DNA of 44,368 bases from Gemmatimonadota bacterium (lineage in GTDB: Bacteria; Gemmatimonadota; Gemmatimonadetes; Longimicrobiales; Gaopeijiaceae). Numbering within the stretch: position 1 is the first letter of the stretch; each line of letters begins with the position of its first letter. The stretch covers positions 1 through 44,368 of the forward strand of contig SHZS01000008.1 of NCBI GenBank assembly GCA_009692105.1, in the 5' to 3' direction. The notes beneath the pieces were generated by a model. That model worked only from the letters and a program-made list of their open reading frames with translations. It did no database searches and was not told where the DNA came from. The position numbers and the translations under genes were made by a program. Positions 26,477 to 33,330 of this stretch are shown here, piece by piece.

Positions 26477-27238
26477 ATGGGAACCGTATACCTGGTGGGA
26501 GCCGGCCCGGGCGACCCCGACTTGATCACGCGTAAGGGCGCGAGACTTCTGAAGGTTGCCGGGGCCGTCGTACACGACGCCCTGGTGAGCCCAAAGCTCC
26601 TGGACGAGGTGAGCGTCGGCGCCGAGCTCCACGACGTGGGCAGGCGGGCTGGCACGAAGCGCCTCGAGCAATCCCAGGTGAACGAGCTTTTGATCGAACT
26701 GGCCGCCTCGCACGAGGTGGTGGTTCGCTTGAAGGGGGGAGATCCGTTCGTGTTCGGGCGGGGCGGCGAGGAGGCCATCGCCCTGAAGGCGGCCGGAGTC
26801 TCCTTCGAAGTGGTGCCGGGGGTGACCTCGGGGGTGGCGGTCCCTGCGTACGCCGGCATCCCCCTCACTCACCGAGGAATCGCCTCGTCGGTGACCTTCC
26901 TGACCGGACACCAGGTCACCTCCCCCATCGCGGCGGGTTCAGAGCGTACTGCATGGCTCATCGGTGACGGGACCATCGTCGTGTTCATGGGACTCCTTCG
27001 GGTCGACGCGATCGCCCGAGGCCTCGTCGAACGCGGGCTCTCTCCCGAGACCCCCGCCGCCCTGATCGAGTCCGGGACCTACCCATCTCAGAGAACCGTG
27101 ACAGGTACGCTCGCCGACATCGGCGACCGCCTCCGCGGGATCGAGGTCTCGGGGCCGGCGCTCATCGTGGTGGGAGAGGTGGTGGCACTTCGAGACCGGA
27201 TCCGCTGGTTCCAGGAGGAAGGCGGAAGACCGGGATGA
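26477..27238 (+). CDS. cobA: Uroporphyrinogen-III C-methyltransferase (SUMT)
   Basis: The 253-residue protein is a stand-alone SUMT, methylating uroporphyrinogen III twice with SAM to give precorrin-2, the entry to siroheme and cobalamin. Motifs: VYLVGAGPGDPDLITRKG (residues 4-21), VVHDALVSPKLL, VRLKGGDPFVFGRGGEE and VVPGVTSGVAVPAYAGIPLTH, split here for length as VVPGVTSG and AYAGIPLTHRG. It lacks the CysG dehydrogenase/chelatase half; the chelatase is the divergent CbiX-type gene. Its stop overlaps the ATG of a truncated ABC ATPase as ATGA, an odd partner for this function. No good ribosome site precedes the ATG; a TAGTTT box lies just upstream. Confidence 0.95.
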   Translation: MGTVYLVGAGPGDPDLITRKGARLLKVAGAVVHDALVSPKLLDEVSVGAELHDVGRRAGTKRLEQSQVNELLIELAASHEVVVRLKGGDPFVFGRGGEEAIALKAAGVSFEVVPGVTSGVAVPAYAGIPLTHRGIASSVTFLTGHQVTSPIAAGSERTAWLIGDGTIVVFMGLLRVDAIARGLVERGLSPETPAALIESGTYPSQRTVTGTLADIGDRLRGIEVSGPALIVVGEVVALRDRIRWFQEEGGRPG

Positions 27239-27447
27239 CGAGCCACGAGGCGGTGATCGCGGTGAAAGGCCTCACCAAGCGATTCGGGACGATCGAGGCC
27301 CTGTGCGGCATCGATCTTGAGGTGCGGCCGGGGGAGATCTTCGGCTTCCTCGGCCCGAACGGGGCCGGGAAGTCGACCACGATCGGTATCCTGTGTACCC
27401 TCCTTCGTGCGACCTCCGGCAGCGCGACGGTGGCGGGCCTGGCGTGA
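27235..27447 (+). pseudogene. ABC-2 exporter ATPase, N-terminal fragment
   Basis: Seventy residues match the start of a drug-type ABC ATPase: IAVKGLTKRFGTIEALCGID, then Walker A GFLGPNGAGKSTT and TLLRATSGSATVAG. The frame stops there, so the Q-loop, signature, Walker B and about 240 residues are missing. The TGA overlaps a GTG that continues directly into the interior of an ABC-2 permease. The simplest reading is one deletion of about 0.9 kb removing the rest of the ATPase and the beginning of the permease. Alone the fragment cannot bind or hydrolyse ATP productively. Confidence 0.85.
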
Positions 27448-28085
27448 GCTACGCGCAGTTCATCTTCCCGGGGATCATGGGAATGGCGGTGCTCTTCAGC
27501 TCGATCTTCGGAGCCATGAGCATCGTATGGGACCGGGAGTTCGGGTTACTGAAGGAGGTGCTGGCCGCTCCGATCGACCGCTCGACCGTCGCCGTGGGGA
27601 AGGCGCTGGGAGGCACTTCCCAGGCGATGATCCAGGGGCTGGTACTCCTGCTCCTGGCGCCCGTCGTTGGCGTCCGGCTCTCGCTCCTCTCGATCGTGGA
27701 GCTGATCCCGATCACCTTCGCGCTGGCGTTCGCCCTCTCTTCGATGGGCGTGGCCATCGCATCCAGGATGCGCTCGATGCAGGGCTTTCAGGTCGTGACG
27801 AATCTGATCATGATGCCCATGTTCTTCCTGTCCGGAGCACTCTTTCCGCTTCGGGGCCTTCCGGGCTGGATGATGGTCCTGACCCGGCTGGATCCGGCAA
27901 GCTATGGGATGGATCCGCTTCGGCGGGTCGCGCTGGCCGGACTCCTCCCCGCGGAAGTGCGAGGGAGCCTGGGCCTCACAGTGTTCGGGAGGGTACTTCC
28001 GATCGGGGTCGAGCTCGCCGTCTTGCTCAGCTTCGGGCTCGTCATGCTGGGGATCGCAATCCGGAACTTCCGGATCCGCGACTGA
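27444..28085 (+). pseudogene. ABC-2 type permease lacking its N-terminus
   Basis: The frame from a GTG at 27444 gives 213 residues that begin in the middle of an ABC-2 permease (SYAQFIFPGIMGMAVLF, IVWDREFGLLKEVLAAPIDR) and continue normally through LFPLRGLPGWMMVLTRLDPASYGMD, split here, to the end NFRIRD. Typical members have about 60 further residues at the N-terminus including the first membrane helix. Five membrane segments remain. A GTGA overlap with the ATPase fragment would allow translation, but the product probably is not functional. An assembly collapse is an alternative. Confidence 0.8.
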
Positions 28086-28148
28086 CCCATCCCACCGTCA
28101 GGCGTCAGGCGACACCTGCCCCGAGCCTAGGCTCGGGTCGCCACCGCG

Positions 28149-28394
28149 TCACGGCGCCGCGAGCCCGAAGTGCGTGTAGTTCTTGGCGATGTAAGCCGTC
28201 CATTCCGAGGGCACGTCCGTATCCGGGAAGATCGCCTGGACTGGGCATTCTGGCTCGCACGCCCCGCAGTCGATGCACTCTTCAGGCTGGATGTAGAACA
28301 TGTCGTCCGCCTCGTAGATGCAGTCCACAGGGCAGACATCCACGCAACTCGCGTCTTTCGTACCGATGCACGGCTCGGCGATGATGTAGGTCAT
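28149..28394 (-). CDS. fdxA: 7Fe (3Fe-4S/4Fe-4S) ferredoxin
   Basis: Eighty-one residues from the ATG at 28394. Cysteines at 9, 17, 21, 25 (C-x7-C-x3-CP-x2-C) and 40, 43, 46, 50 ([12 protein letters not shown]) have the same spacing as the Azotobacter FdI-type 7Fe ferredoxin, where residues equivalent to 9, 17 and 50 bind 3Fe-4S and 21, 40, 43 and 46 bind 4Fe-4S. It is a soluble electron carrier and a plausible donor to the sulfite reductase or the desaturase in this window. A longer upstream frame is Arg/Gly-rich and rejected. Confidence 0.93.
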   Translation of the reverse strand: MTYIIAEPCIGTKDASCVDVCPVDCIYEADDMFYIQPEECIDCGACEPECPVQAIFPDTDVPSEWTAYIAKNYTHFGLAAP

Positions 28395-28488
28395 TGGCCA
28401 CCCTCGGTTTGATCCTTCCCCTCGTCGGTCCCTGTCTACTTTCCCCGCCCTGACTACCTGACTCGCCCTCCTTCCCGTGTCCCCGGAG

Positions 28489-28944
28489 CTACCCGATCGG
28501 AAGCTCTCGCGGCGACTCCGGAGCCCCGGGGTCCCATCCCCACGCTCGCAGGGCGGCATCTCCATCCGCCCCGCCCACCCCCACGATCAGCCAGAGCACT
28601 TCGGGCCAGAACTCCATGTACCCGCGGTCCACGGACGAGGGGACCGGCTGGCCCGCCGGATGGGAGTGATAGAAGCCCACAATCCCTTCCCCCGACCCCC
28701 GGAGCGCACGCTCTTCTTCAATCACCCTGCGGGGATCGATCGTGAACCTGGTGCTCCTCCGGTCAGCGGGCGCCTCGTTCGTGCAAGGAACCGCGCGCAG
28801 GACCCGAACCCTCGCCTCCTCGACCCGACCCACAAGGAGCCCGCATGCCTCGTCGGGCGACGCGTCCCTCGCGTCCTCGATGACGGCGTTCCGCGCGTTG
28901 GTCGAGAGGAAGGCCCGTCGGATCCCTCCCTCTCCATCACTCAC
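28489..28944 (-). CDS. JAMM (M67) metallopeptidase, Mec/QbsD-like
   Basis: The protein is 151 residues from a GTG at 28944 that overlaps the stop of the MoaD-like gene as GTGA. It has the JAMM zinc pattern: Glu in [10 protein letters not shown], then [16 protein letters not shown] (H-x-H-P with Ser and Asp following). Bacterial members next to ubiquitin-like carriers cleave after the Gly-Gly, as Mec does on CysO-cysteine and QbsD does on QbsE. Here the carrier ends in Gly-Gly plus five residues, so this enzyme could expose the Gly-Gly, release an amino acid, or both. The start is fixed by the overlap; an upstream start at 28959 is less likely. Confidence 0.9.
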   Translation of the reverse strand: MSDGEGGIRRAFLSTNARNAVIEDARDASPDEACGLLVGRVEEARVRVLRAVPCTNEAPADRRSTRFTIDPRRVIEEERALRGSGEGIVGFYHSHPAGQPVPSSVDRGYMEFWPEVLWLIVGVGGADGDAALRAWGWDPGAPESPRELPIG

Positions 28945-29231
28945 CCGGCCGTCCCCCACCCTCCCGCGATGGAGGGCACGATGGACACCTCGTCGCCTCC
29001 CTTCACCGGCGTCTCCAACTCCTTCTCGTATCGGATGTCCGTGCCGTTCACGAACACGTTCAGAAACTGCCGGACCTGCCCATCGTCGCCCATGATCCGG
29101 CCGAGCAGCTGCGGGTGTGCGTTCTTCAGGTCCGCAAATAGCTCCCTCACGGTGGTCCCTTCCGCACTCAGCTCCGACAGCCCGCTCGTGAGCTTCCTTA
29201 GGGCGCTGGGAACCCGAACCGTCACGCTCAT
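28941..29231 (-). CDS. MoaD/ThiS-family sulfur carrier with a five-residue tail after Gly-Gly
   Basis: The 96-residue protein has a beta-grasp fold: SVTVRVPSALRKLT, TTVRELFADLKNAHPQL, FLNVFVNGTDIRY and GGDEVSIVPSIAGG. The Gly-Gly at 90-91, normally the very C-terminus, is followed by WGTAG. Carriers of this kind (CysO, HcyS, QbsE) are adenylated, thiocarboxylated and used as sulfur donors; several are made with a masked end that a JAMM peptidase removes. The JAMM gene directly downstream fits. It lies 76 bases after thrC on the same strand. MoaD itself (molybdopterin) is an alternative, but no MoaE or other moa gene is present. Confidence 0.9.
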   Translation of the reverse strand: MSVTVRVPSALRKLTSGLSELSAEGTTVRELFADLKNAHPQLLGRIMGDDGQVRQFLNVFVNGTDIRYEKELETPVKGGDEVSIVPSIAGGWGTAG

Positions 29232-29307
29232 CCTATCGCCTCCTCACGCTGCGCGAGCTCAGCGGGGCTCCGTCCGGGTCCCCCGAAACGCCGCGAATCC
29301 ATCGTAC

Positions 29308-30579
29308 CTACGCCGCCCCATTTCCCACCAAGCGCTCCACCTCGGAAAGCCTCGGCTGGATCGGGTCCTCCAACCGGAAGGTGGAGCGGGCGGCCTCCGG
29401 GGTCTTGAGCCCATTCCCGGTGATGCACAGCACCGTCGGCCCCCCTGGTGCGAGCCGCCCATCCAGCGCAAGCCGCGCGGCCGCGGAAACCGTAACGCCT
29501 CCGGCGGTCTCCGTGAAGACGCCCTCGAGGGTGGCTAGGGTCCCGATCCCGCGCACGATGTCCTCGTCCGACACCGCCTCCCCCCACCCCCCTGTCTCTC
29601 GCATCGTCTCCAGCGCGAATAACCCATCCGCCGGGTTCCCGATCGCGAGGGAACGGGCGATGGTGTCGGGCTTCTGGACCGGTCGCACCTGCCGCTCCCC
29701 CCTTTGCAACGCGCTCACGATTGGCGAGCAACCGGCCGCCTGCGCCCCAAAGATCCGGGGCTCGGGGCCCTCGTCCACCAACCCGACCTTCGTCAGCTCC
29801 CAAAAACTCTTCCGAAGTTTCGTGATGAGGGAGCCTCCCGCCATCGGAACCACCACGTTCGCTGGAAGGGTCCACCCGAGCTGCTCAGCGATCTCGAACC
29901 CCATCGACTTCGAGCCCTCGCTGTAGTAAGCGCGCAGGTTGACGTTAACGATTCCCCAACCGAATCGGTCGGCGACCTCCGCGCAAAGGCGATTCACGTC
30001 GTCGTAGACACCCTTCACCCGGATCACCCGGGCGCCGTGCACGCCGGTAGCCACGATCTTCTCGGGCTCCAGATCCTCCGGTATGAAGATCCAGGCCTGG
30101 AGCCCCGCGGTCGCCGCTTGGGCAGCGACTGCATTCGCGAGGTTCCCGGTGGAGGCGCACCCCACGACCTTGATCCCGAGCTCGCCGGCCCGCTGCAGCG
30201 CTACTGCGACGACTCGATCCTTGAAGGATTGGGTGGGGTGGTTGGACGAGTCCGCCTTGATCCAGAGATCTTGAATCCCGATGGCCTTCCCAAGGCGGGG
30301 GGCGCGAAGGAGGGGCGTGCACCCCACACCCAGCCCGCGAGTTGGCTCCTCCGCCACCGGCAGGAGCTCCCGGTACCTCCACATGTCCGAGGGGCGGGAG
30401 GCGATCTTCTCTCGCGTCAGCTTCCCGCGCAGCCCCTCCGTGTCGTATATGACTTCGAGGGGGCCGAAGCACTCCTCGCAGACGTGATACGGCCCGCTCT
30501 CGGTCTCGGTCCCGCACATGCGACATCGCAGCATGTCGAGCGCCGCCGACTGGCCGAGCAACGTCTTGGTCGTGTTCAT
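29308..30579 (-). CDS. thrC: Threonine synthase with N-terminal zinc ribbon
   Basis: The 423-residue PLP enzyme converts O-phosphohomoserine to threonine. Cys19, 22, 34 and 37 (CRMCG, CEECF) form a small zinc ribbon, as in many ThrC of the long actinobacterial/archaeal type. The PLP lysine is Lys120 in PTQSFKDR; CASTGNLANAVAAQAA and the C-terminal LCITGNGLKTPE complete the fold. It heads a thrC-carrier-JAMM-ferredoxin run on the minus strand. Phosphohomoserine is also a precursor of methionine, so the sulfur carrier beside it could act on the same branch; that is inference. The upstream 367 bases hold a possible leader. Confidence 0.95.
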   Translation of the reverse strand: MNTTKTLLGQSAALDMLRCRMCGTETESGPYHVCEECFGPLEVIYDTEGLRGKLTREKIASRPSDMWRYRELLPVAEEPTRGLGVGCTPLLRAPRLGKAIGIQDLWIKADSSNHPTQSFKDRVVAVALQRAGELGIKVVGCASTGNLANAVAAQAATAGLQAWIFIPEDLEPEKIVATGVHGARVIRVKGVYDDVNRLCAEVADRFGWGIVNVNLRAYYSEGSKSMGFEIAEQLGWTLPANVVVPMAGGSLITKLRKSFWELTKVGLVDEGPEPRIFGAQAAGCSPIVSALQRGERQVRPVQKPDTIARSLAIGNPADGLFALETMRETGGWGEAVSDEDIVRGIGTLATLEGVFTETAGGVTVSAAARLALDGRLAPGGPTVLCITGNGLKTPEAARSTFRLEDPIQPRLSEVERLVGNGAA

Positions 30580-30694
30580 CTCCTCGATCGTCTCCCTTGC
30601 GACGTGCCCCCGTGGAGACGCCTCGCCTGTTTCCCTGCCGGTCGGGCGAAAGATCGCCAGAAACGGCGATCGGGCAACCCGCCTGCGTAGGGTC

Positions 30695-30737
30695 CAAAAG
30701 AACGAGCCCCGGCCTCCGTGGAAGGTGGCTGGGGCTC
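30695..30737 (-). terminator. Possible attenuator hairpin upstream of thrC
   Basis: GAGCCCC (minus strand, 30737-30731) pairs with GGGGCTC (30710-30704), a 7-bp stem with a partly paired 20-base loop. It is followed by GTTCTTTTGG. The T-run is only four long, so termination would be weak. Confidence 0.45.
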
Positions 30738-30760
30738 ACGCACTCCGTCGAGTCCGCTTT

Positions 30761-30859
30761 CTAGCTCCGAGAGCCTCCGGACACGACCGTACCCATTCCG
30801 CCCCCCTCCAAGGAGGGAGCCGACATCGAATAGCGGCACATGTAGTTGCTAGAAGCCAT
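30761..30859 (-). CDS. Possible 32-residue leader peptide upstream of thrC
   Basis: The ORF starts at an ATG (30859) and encodes a Ser/Gly-rich peptide starting MASSNYMCRYSMSAPSLEGG and ending SGGSRS. It has seven Ser and eight Gly residues but only one Thr and no Ile, so a classical threonine/isoleucine attenuator is not indicated. No strong ribosome site is seen; a second ATG (seventh codon) is possible. It is given because of its place before a terminator-like hairpin. Confidence 0.3.
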   Translation of the reverse strand: MASSNYMCRYSMSAPSLEGGGMGTVVSGGSRS

Positions 30860-30910
30860 GCTTGGAAGGCTACGGAGGGGAGGTTGGGACGTCAAGGTGG
30901 CGTCCGCCCG

Positions 30911-30939
30911 TTGACCTCGATCTGACCCGCGCCTAGTGT
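30911..30939 (+). promoter_or_regulatory. Candidate promoter for a leaderless dehydrogenase transcript
   Basis: TTGACC (30911-30916) and TAGTGT (30934-30939) are separated by 17 bases. The predicted start point falls at or next to the ATG at 30947, and there is little room for a ribosome site, so the mRNA may be leaderless. Confidence 0.45.
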
Positions 30940-30946
30940 CGGAGCC

Positions 30947-31882
30947 ATGAACCAGCCGCTCCCGTCCATCGGCTTCCTCGGCCTCGGGATCATGGGCCAT
31001 GAAATGGCCCGGAACCTCCTCAAGGCCGGCTTCCCGCTCCTCGTCTGGAACCGCACGGCCGGCAAGACAGCAGCCCTCGCCGCCGAGGGGGCGCGCGTCG
31101 GCACGGGGCCGGCCGACGTGGCCCAGCGCTCGGACGTCGTGATCGTGTGCGTGAGCGACACTCCCGACGTGGAAGAGATCGTGCTGGGGCCAGGAGGGGT
31201 GCTCGCTGGCGCACGCCCCGGAAGCCTGGTCGTGGACATGAGCACGATCAGCCCCGCCAGGACCCGGGAGATCGCGAGGCGCCTGGAGGAGCGGGGCGTT
31301 CACATGCTGGACGCCCCGGTGAGCGGGGGGAGCGAGGGTGCGACGCGAGGAACGCTGAGCATCATGGTCGGCGGGGATGCCACGCAGGTCGAGCGAGCCA
31401 TGCCGGCCTTCCGCGCCATGGGGAAGACGATCACGCATGTGGGACCCGCCGGCGCAGGTCAGACGGTCAAGCTCGTGAACCAGATCGTGGCCGTGGTGAA
31501 CATGCTGGCCATGGCCGAGGGCCTCCTCTTCGCGGAGGCTTCGGGAGTCGATCTCGACAAGGTGCTCGAGGCCATCACGGGGGGCGCGGCCGGGAGCTGG
31601 ATGCTCGCCAACCGAGGGCCGCAGGTGGTGGCGCGGGACTGGCGCCCCGGCTTCATGATCGACCTGCAACAGAAAGACCTTCGCCTCGCGCTCGAGGTCG
31701 CGGACGAGATGGGCGTTCCGCTCATCGGAGCGGGGTTGGTGTTCCAGCTGTACCGCACGCTTCAGCACGCAGGGTTCGGACGCGAGGGAAATCAGGCCCT
31801 CGCGAAGGCGCTCGAGCGTCTGGCGGGAATCGAGATTGGGACCGGCGGCGTCAGCGGGGGGGGAGTAGTAGGGGCGACGTAG
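30947..31882 (+). CDS. NAD(P)-dependent beta-hydroxyacid dehydrogenase (HIBADH/GLYR family)
   Basis: The 311-residue protein has an N-terminal Rossmann domain with GFLGLGIMGHEMARNL (residues 9-24), LVWNRTAGK, the substrate-binding DAPVSGGSEGATRGTLSIMVGG (about 118-139; the GG pair marks the family) and the catalytic lysine in GQTVKLVNQ. Members oxidise 3-hydroxyisobutyrate or reduce glyoxylate, succinic semialdehyde or tartronate semialdehyde; the exact substrate cannot be told. It is cytoplasmic and monocistronic. Its last 32 bases overlap the convergent M28-PDZ gene. Confidence 0.92.
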   Translation: MNQPLPSIGFLGLGIMGHEMARNLLKAGFPLLVWNRTAGKTAALAAEGARVGTGPADVAQRSDVVIVCVSDTPDVEEIVLGPGGVLAGARPGSLVVDMSTISPARTREIARRLEERGVHMLDAPVSGGSEGATRGTLSIMVGGDATQVERAMPAFRAMGKTITHVGPAGAGQTVKLVNQIVAVVNMLAMAEGLLFAEASGVDLDKVLEAITGGAAGSWMLANRGPQVVARDWRPGFMIDLQQKDLRLALEVADEMGVPLIGAGLVFQLYRTLQHAGFGREGNQALAKALERLAGIEIGTGGVSGGGVVGAT

Positions 31883-33203
31883 GGCGCTCCCGCAGGCGGA
31901 CGGGGAACGTCAGCTCCGCGCCTCCCCTCACGACCGTGGCTTCAACCTCGGTCCCAGGCGTGAACTGCTCCAGCGCCGCAGTCATGACGTAGAGGTCCTC
32001 GATCTCGATGGACCCCAGCCGAATCAGGACGTCCCCGGCCTTGAGCCCCGCCTCGTCCGCCGGCGAGCCTCCGGTTACCCCGCTCAGGCGAACCCCGAAT
32101 GCCACGGGGGCGAAGTCCGGGATCGTCCCCAGGTACGCACGGTTCGCCGTGGATACGGGGCCCTGCGGAGCACCAGCCCCGGACAGATACGTGAGGCGCA
32201 TCGGCCGGTCGGCGACAGCCCGAAGCGTGGCCTCCACGAGCCCGGCGACCCGCTCGAGCCCATCGCGATCGATGAGCTCCCAGTCGTCCTCGGGGCGATG
32301 GTATTGCCCATGCACGTTCGTGAAGAAGTGCAGAACGGGAACTCCACCGGCGTAGAACGCGGCGTGATCGCTCGGGCCGTATCCCTCTGGAGAGCGGGCC
32401 AGGGTGATCCCGTGCTGGGGTTCCAGCGTGTCCAGGATCTGGTTCCACTCCGCTGCGGTCCCGGTCCCATTCACGATAAGGGGACCTCTCCCGAGCCGAC
32501 CCACCATGTCCAGGTTGATCATCCCGACCGTCCGTTGGACGGGGAATGGAGGATCCCGGACATACTGGCTGGAGCCCAGGAGCCCGGACTCCTCCCCCGA
32601 GAAGGTCACGAACACCACCGAGCGGGCTGGCCGCTTCGCGGCGAGCGCCTCGGCGACCGCGAGGACCGCGCCCACGCCCGAGGCGTTGTCGTCCGCCCCG
32701 TTGTGGATCTGCCCGGGGGCTTTGGCGAGAGAGCCGAAGCCCTCTCCCCGCCCCAAGTGGTCGTGATGGGCCCCCAGGACGACGACTTCGAACCGAAGGT
32801 CCGGATCCGTCCCGTCTAGGATCCCGCTCACATTCATCCCAGTGCCGCCCATGGCGTGCGGATTCACCACGCTGGTCAGATCGACCGCCTGGAAGTAGCC
32901 CCCTCCGGGCCCCCCTGGACTCACGGGCCGGAGCCCAATCCTGGCGAACTCATTGGCGACGTACTCGGCTGTGCAGCGCTCCCCGGGAGTTCCCGCCAGG
33001 CGCCCCTCGAGCAGGTCGTCGGAGAGGTAGCGGACCGCGGCGAACGGCTGCTCCAGGTCCCCCACGTGCCCCGCTGGAGCGGGGCACGTGATGCCGCGCT
33101 GGGGGGAGGCCTCTTGGCCCACCACCCAAGCCGGAGCACCCACGCCCAGCGCGAGGCCCAGCAGCGCTGCGAGCGCCAGGATCCTTCCCGTGGTGCTCCT
33201 CAT
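31851..33203 (-). CDS. Secreted M28 peptidase with C-terminal PDZ domain
   Basis: The 450-residue protein starts at the ATG at 33203 with a signal peptide (ILALAALLGLALGVGAPAWVVGQ, split: ILALAALLGLAL then GVGAPAW). The peptidase domain shows all M28 metal ligands: VLGAHHDHLG, NGADDNASG, SGEESGLLGS, INLDMVG and YHRPEDD. About residues 350-440 are a PDZ domain (GVRLSGVTGGSPADEAGLKA and GDVLIRLGSIEIED). The PDZ may recruit unfolded or C-terminal peptides. It is an extracytoplasmic aminopeptidase or carboxypeptidase; the ortholog is uncertain. It is divergent from an ABC exporter. Confidence 0.93.
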   Translation of the reverse strand: MRSTTGRILALAALLGLALGVGAPAWVVGQEASPQRGITCPAPAGHVGDLEQPFAAVRYLSDDLLEGRLAGTPGERCTAEYVANEFARIGLRPVSPGGPGGGYFQAVDLTSVVNPHAMGGTGMNVSGILDGTDPDLRFEVVVLGAHHDHLGRGEGFGSLAKAPGQIHNGADDNASGVGAVLAVAEALAAKRPARSVVFVTFSGEESGLLGSSQYVRDPPFPVQRTVGMINLDMVGRLGRGPLIVNGTGTAAEWNQILDTLEPQHGITLARSPEGYGPSDHAAFYAGGVPVLHFFTNVHGQYHRPEDDWELIDRDGLERVAGLVEATLRAVADRPMRLTYLSGAGAPQGPVSTANRAYLGTIPDFAPVAFGVRLSGVTGGSPADEAGLKAGDVLIRLGSIEIEDLYVMTAALEQFTPGTEVEATVVRGGAELTFPVRLRERPTSPLLLPPR

Positions 33204-33330
33204 GGGAGCCTCGGTTGAGGGGTGCGGACGAAGGATGCGGACGGCCGACTCGAACTCAACGTCAATCCAGGAACGCGGCGAAGCAATAGCGCGCAGGCAC
33301 GGTACGGTCGCTCCGGGGTAGGAGAGCGCC

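Larger units (their letters stand above)
30580..30946 (-). promoter_or_regulatory. Leader region of thrC with short ORF and hairpin
   Basis: This 367-base gap separates thrC (minus) from a plus-strand dehydrogenase. On the minus strand it holds a 32-codon ORF (30859-30761), then a hairpin at 30737-30704 with a short T-rich tail, then 125 bases of GC-rich sequence with further inverted repeats (for example GCCGTTTCTGGCGAT) before the ATG. The order ORF, hairpin, gene is that of an attenuated leader. No riboswitch class was recognised. Confidence 0.4.

Noticed and set aside
29228-29875. Minus-strand 215-residue Gly/Arg-rich frame
   Set aside because: It lies over thrC in another frame and shows no protein features.
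30580-30946. tRNA or T-box in the thrC leader
   Set aside because: No T-loop, anticodon arm, or T-box consensus was found.
30860-31768. Long minus-strand frame extending the thrC leader ORF upstream
   Set aside because: It is His/Arg-rich antisense of the dehydrogenase gene; only the last 32 codons lie outside it.
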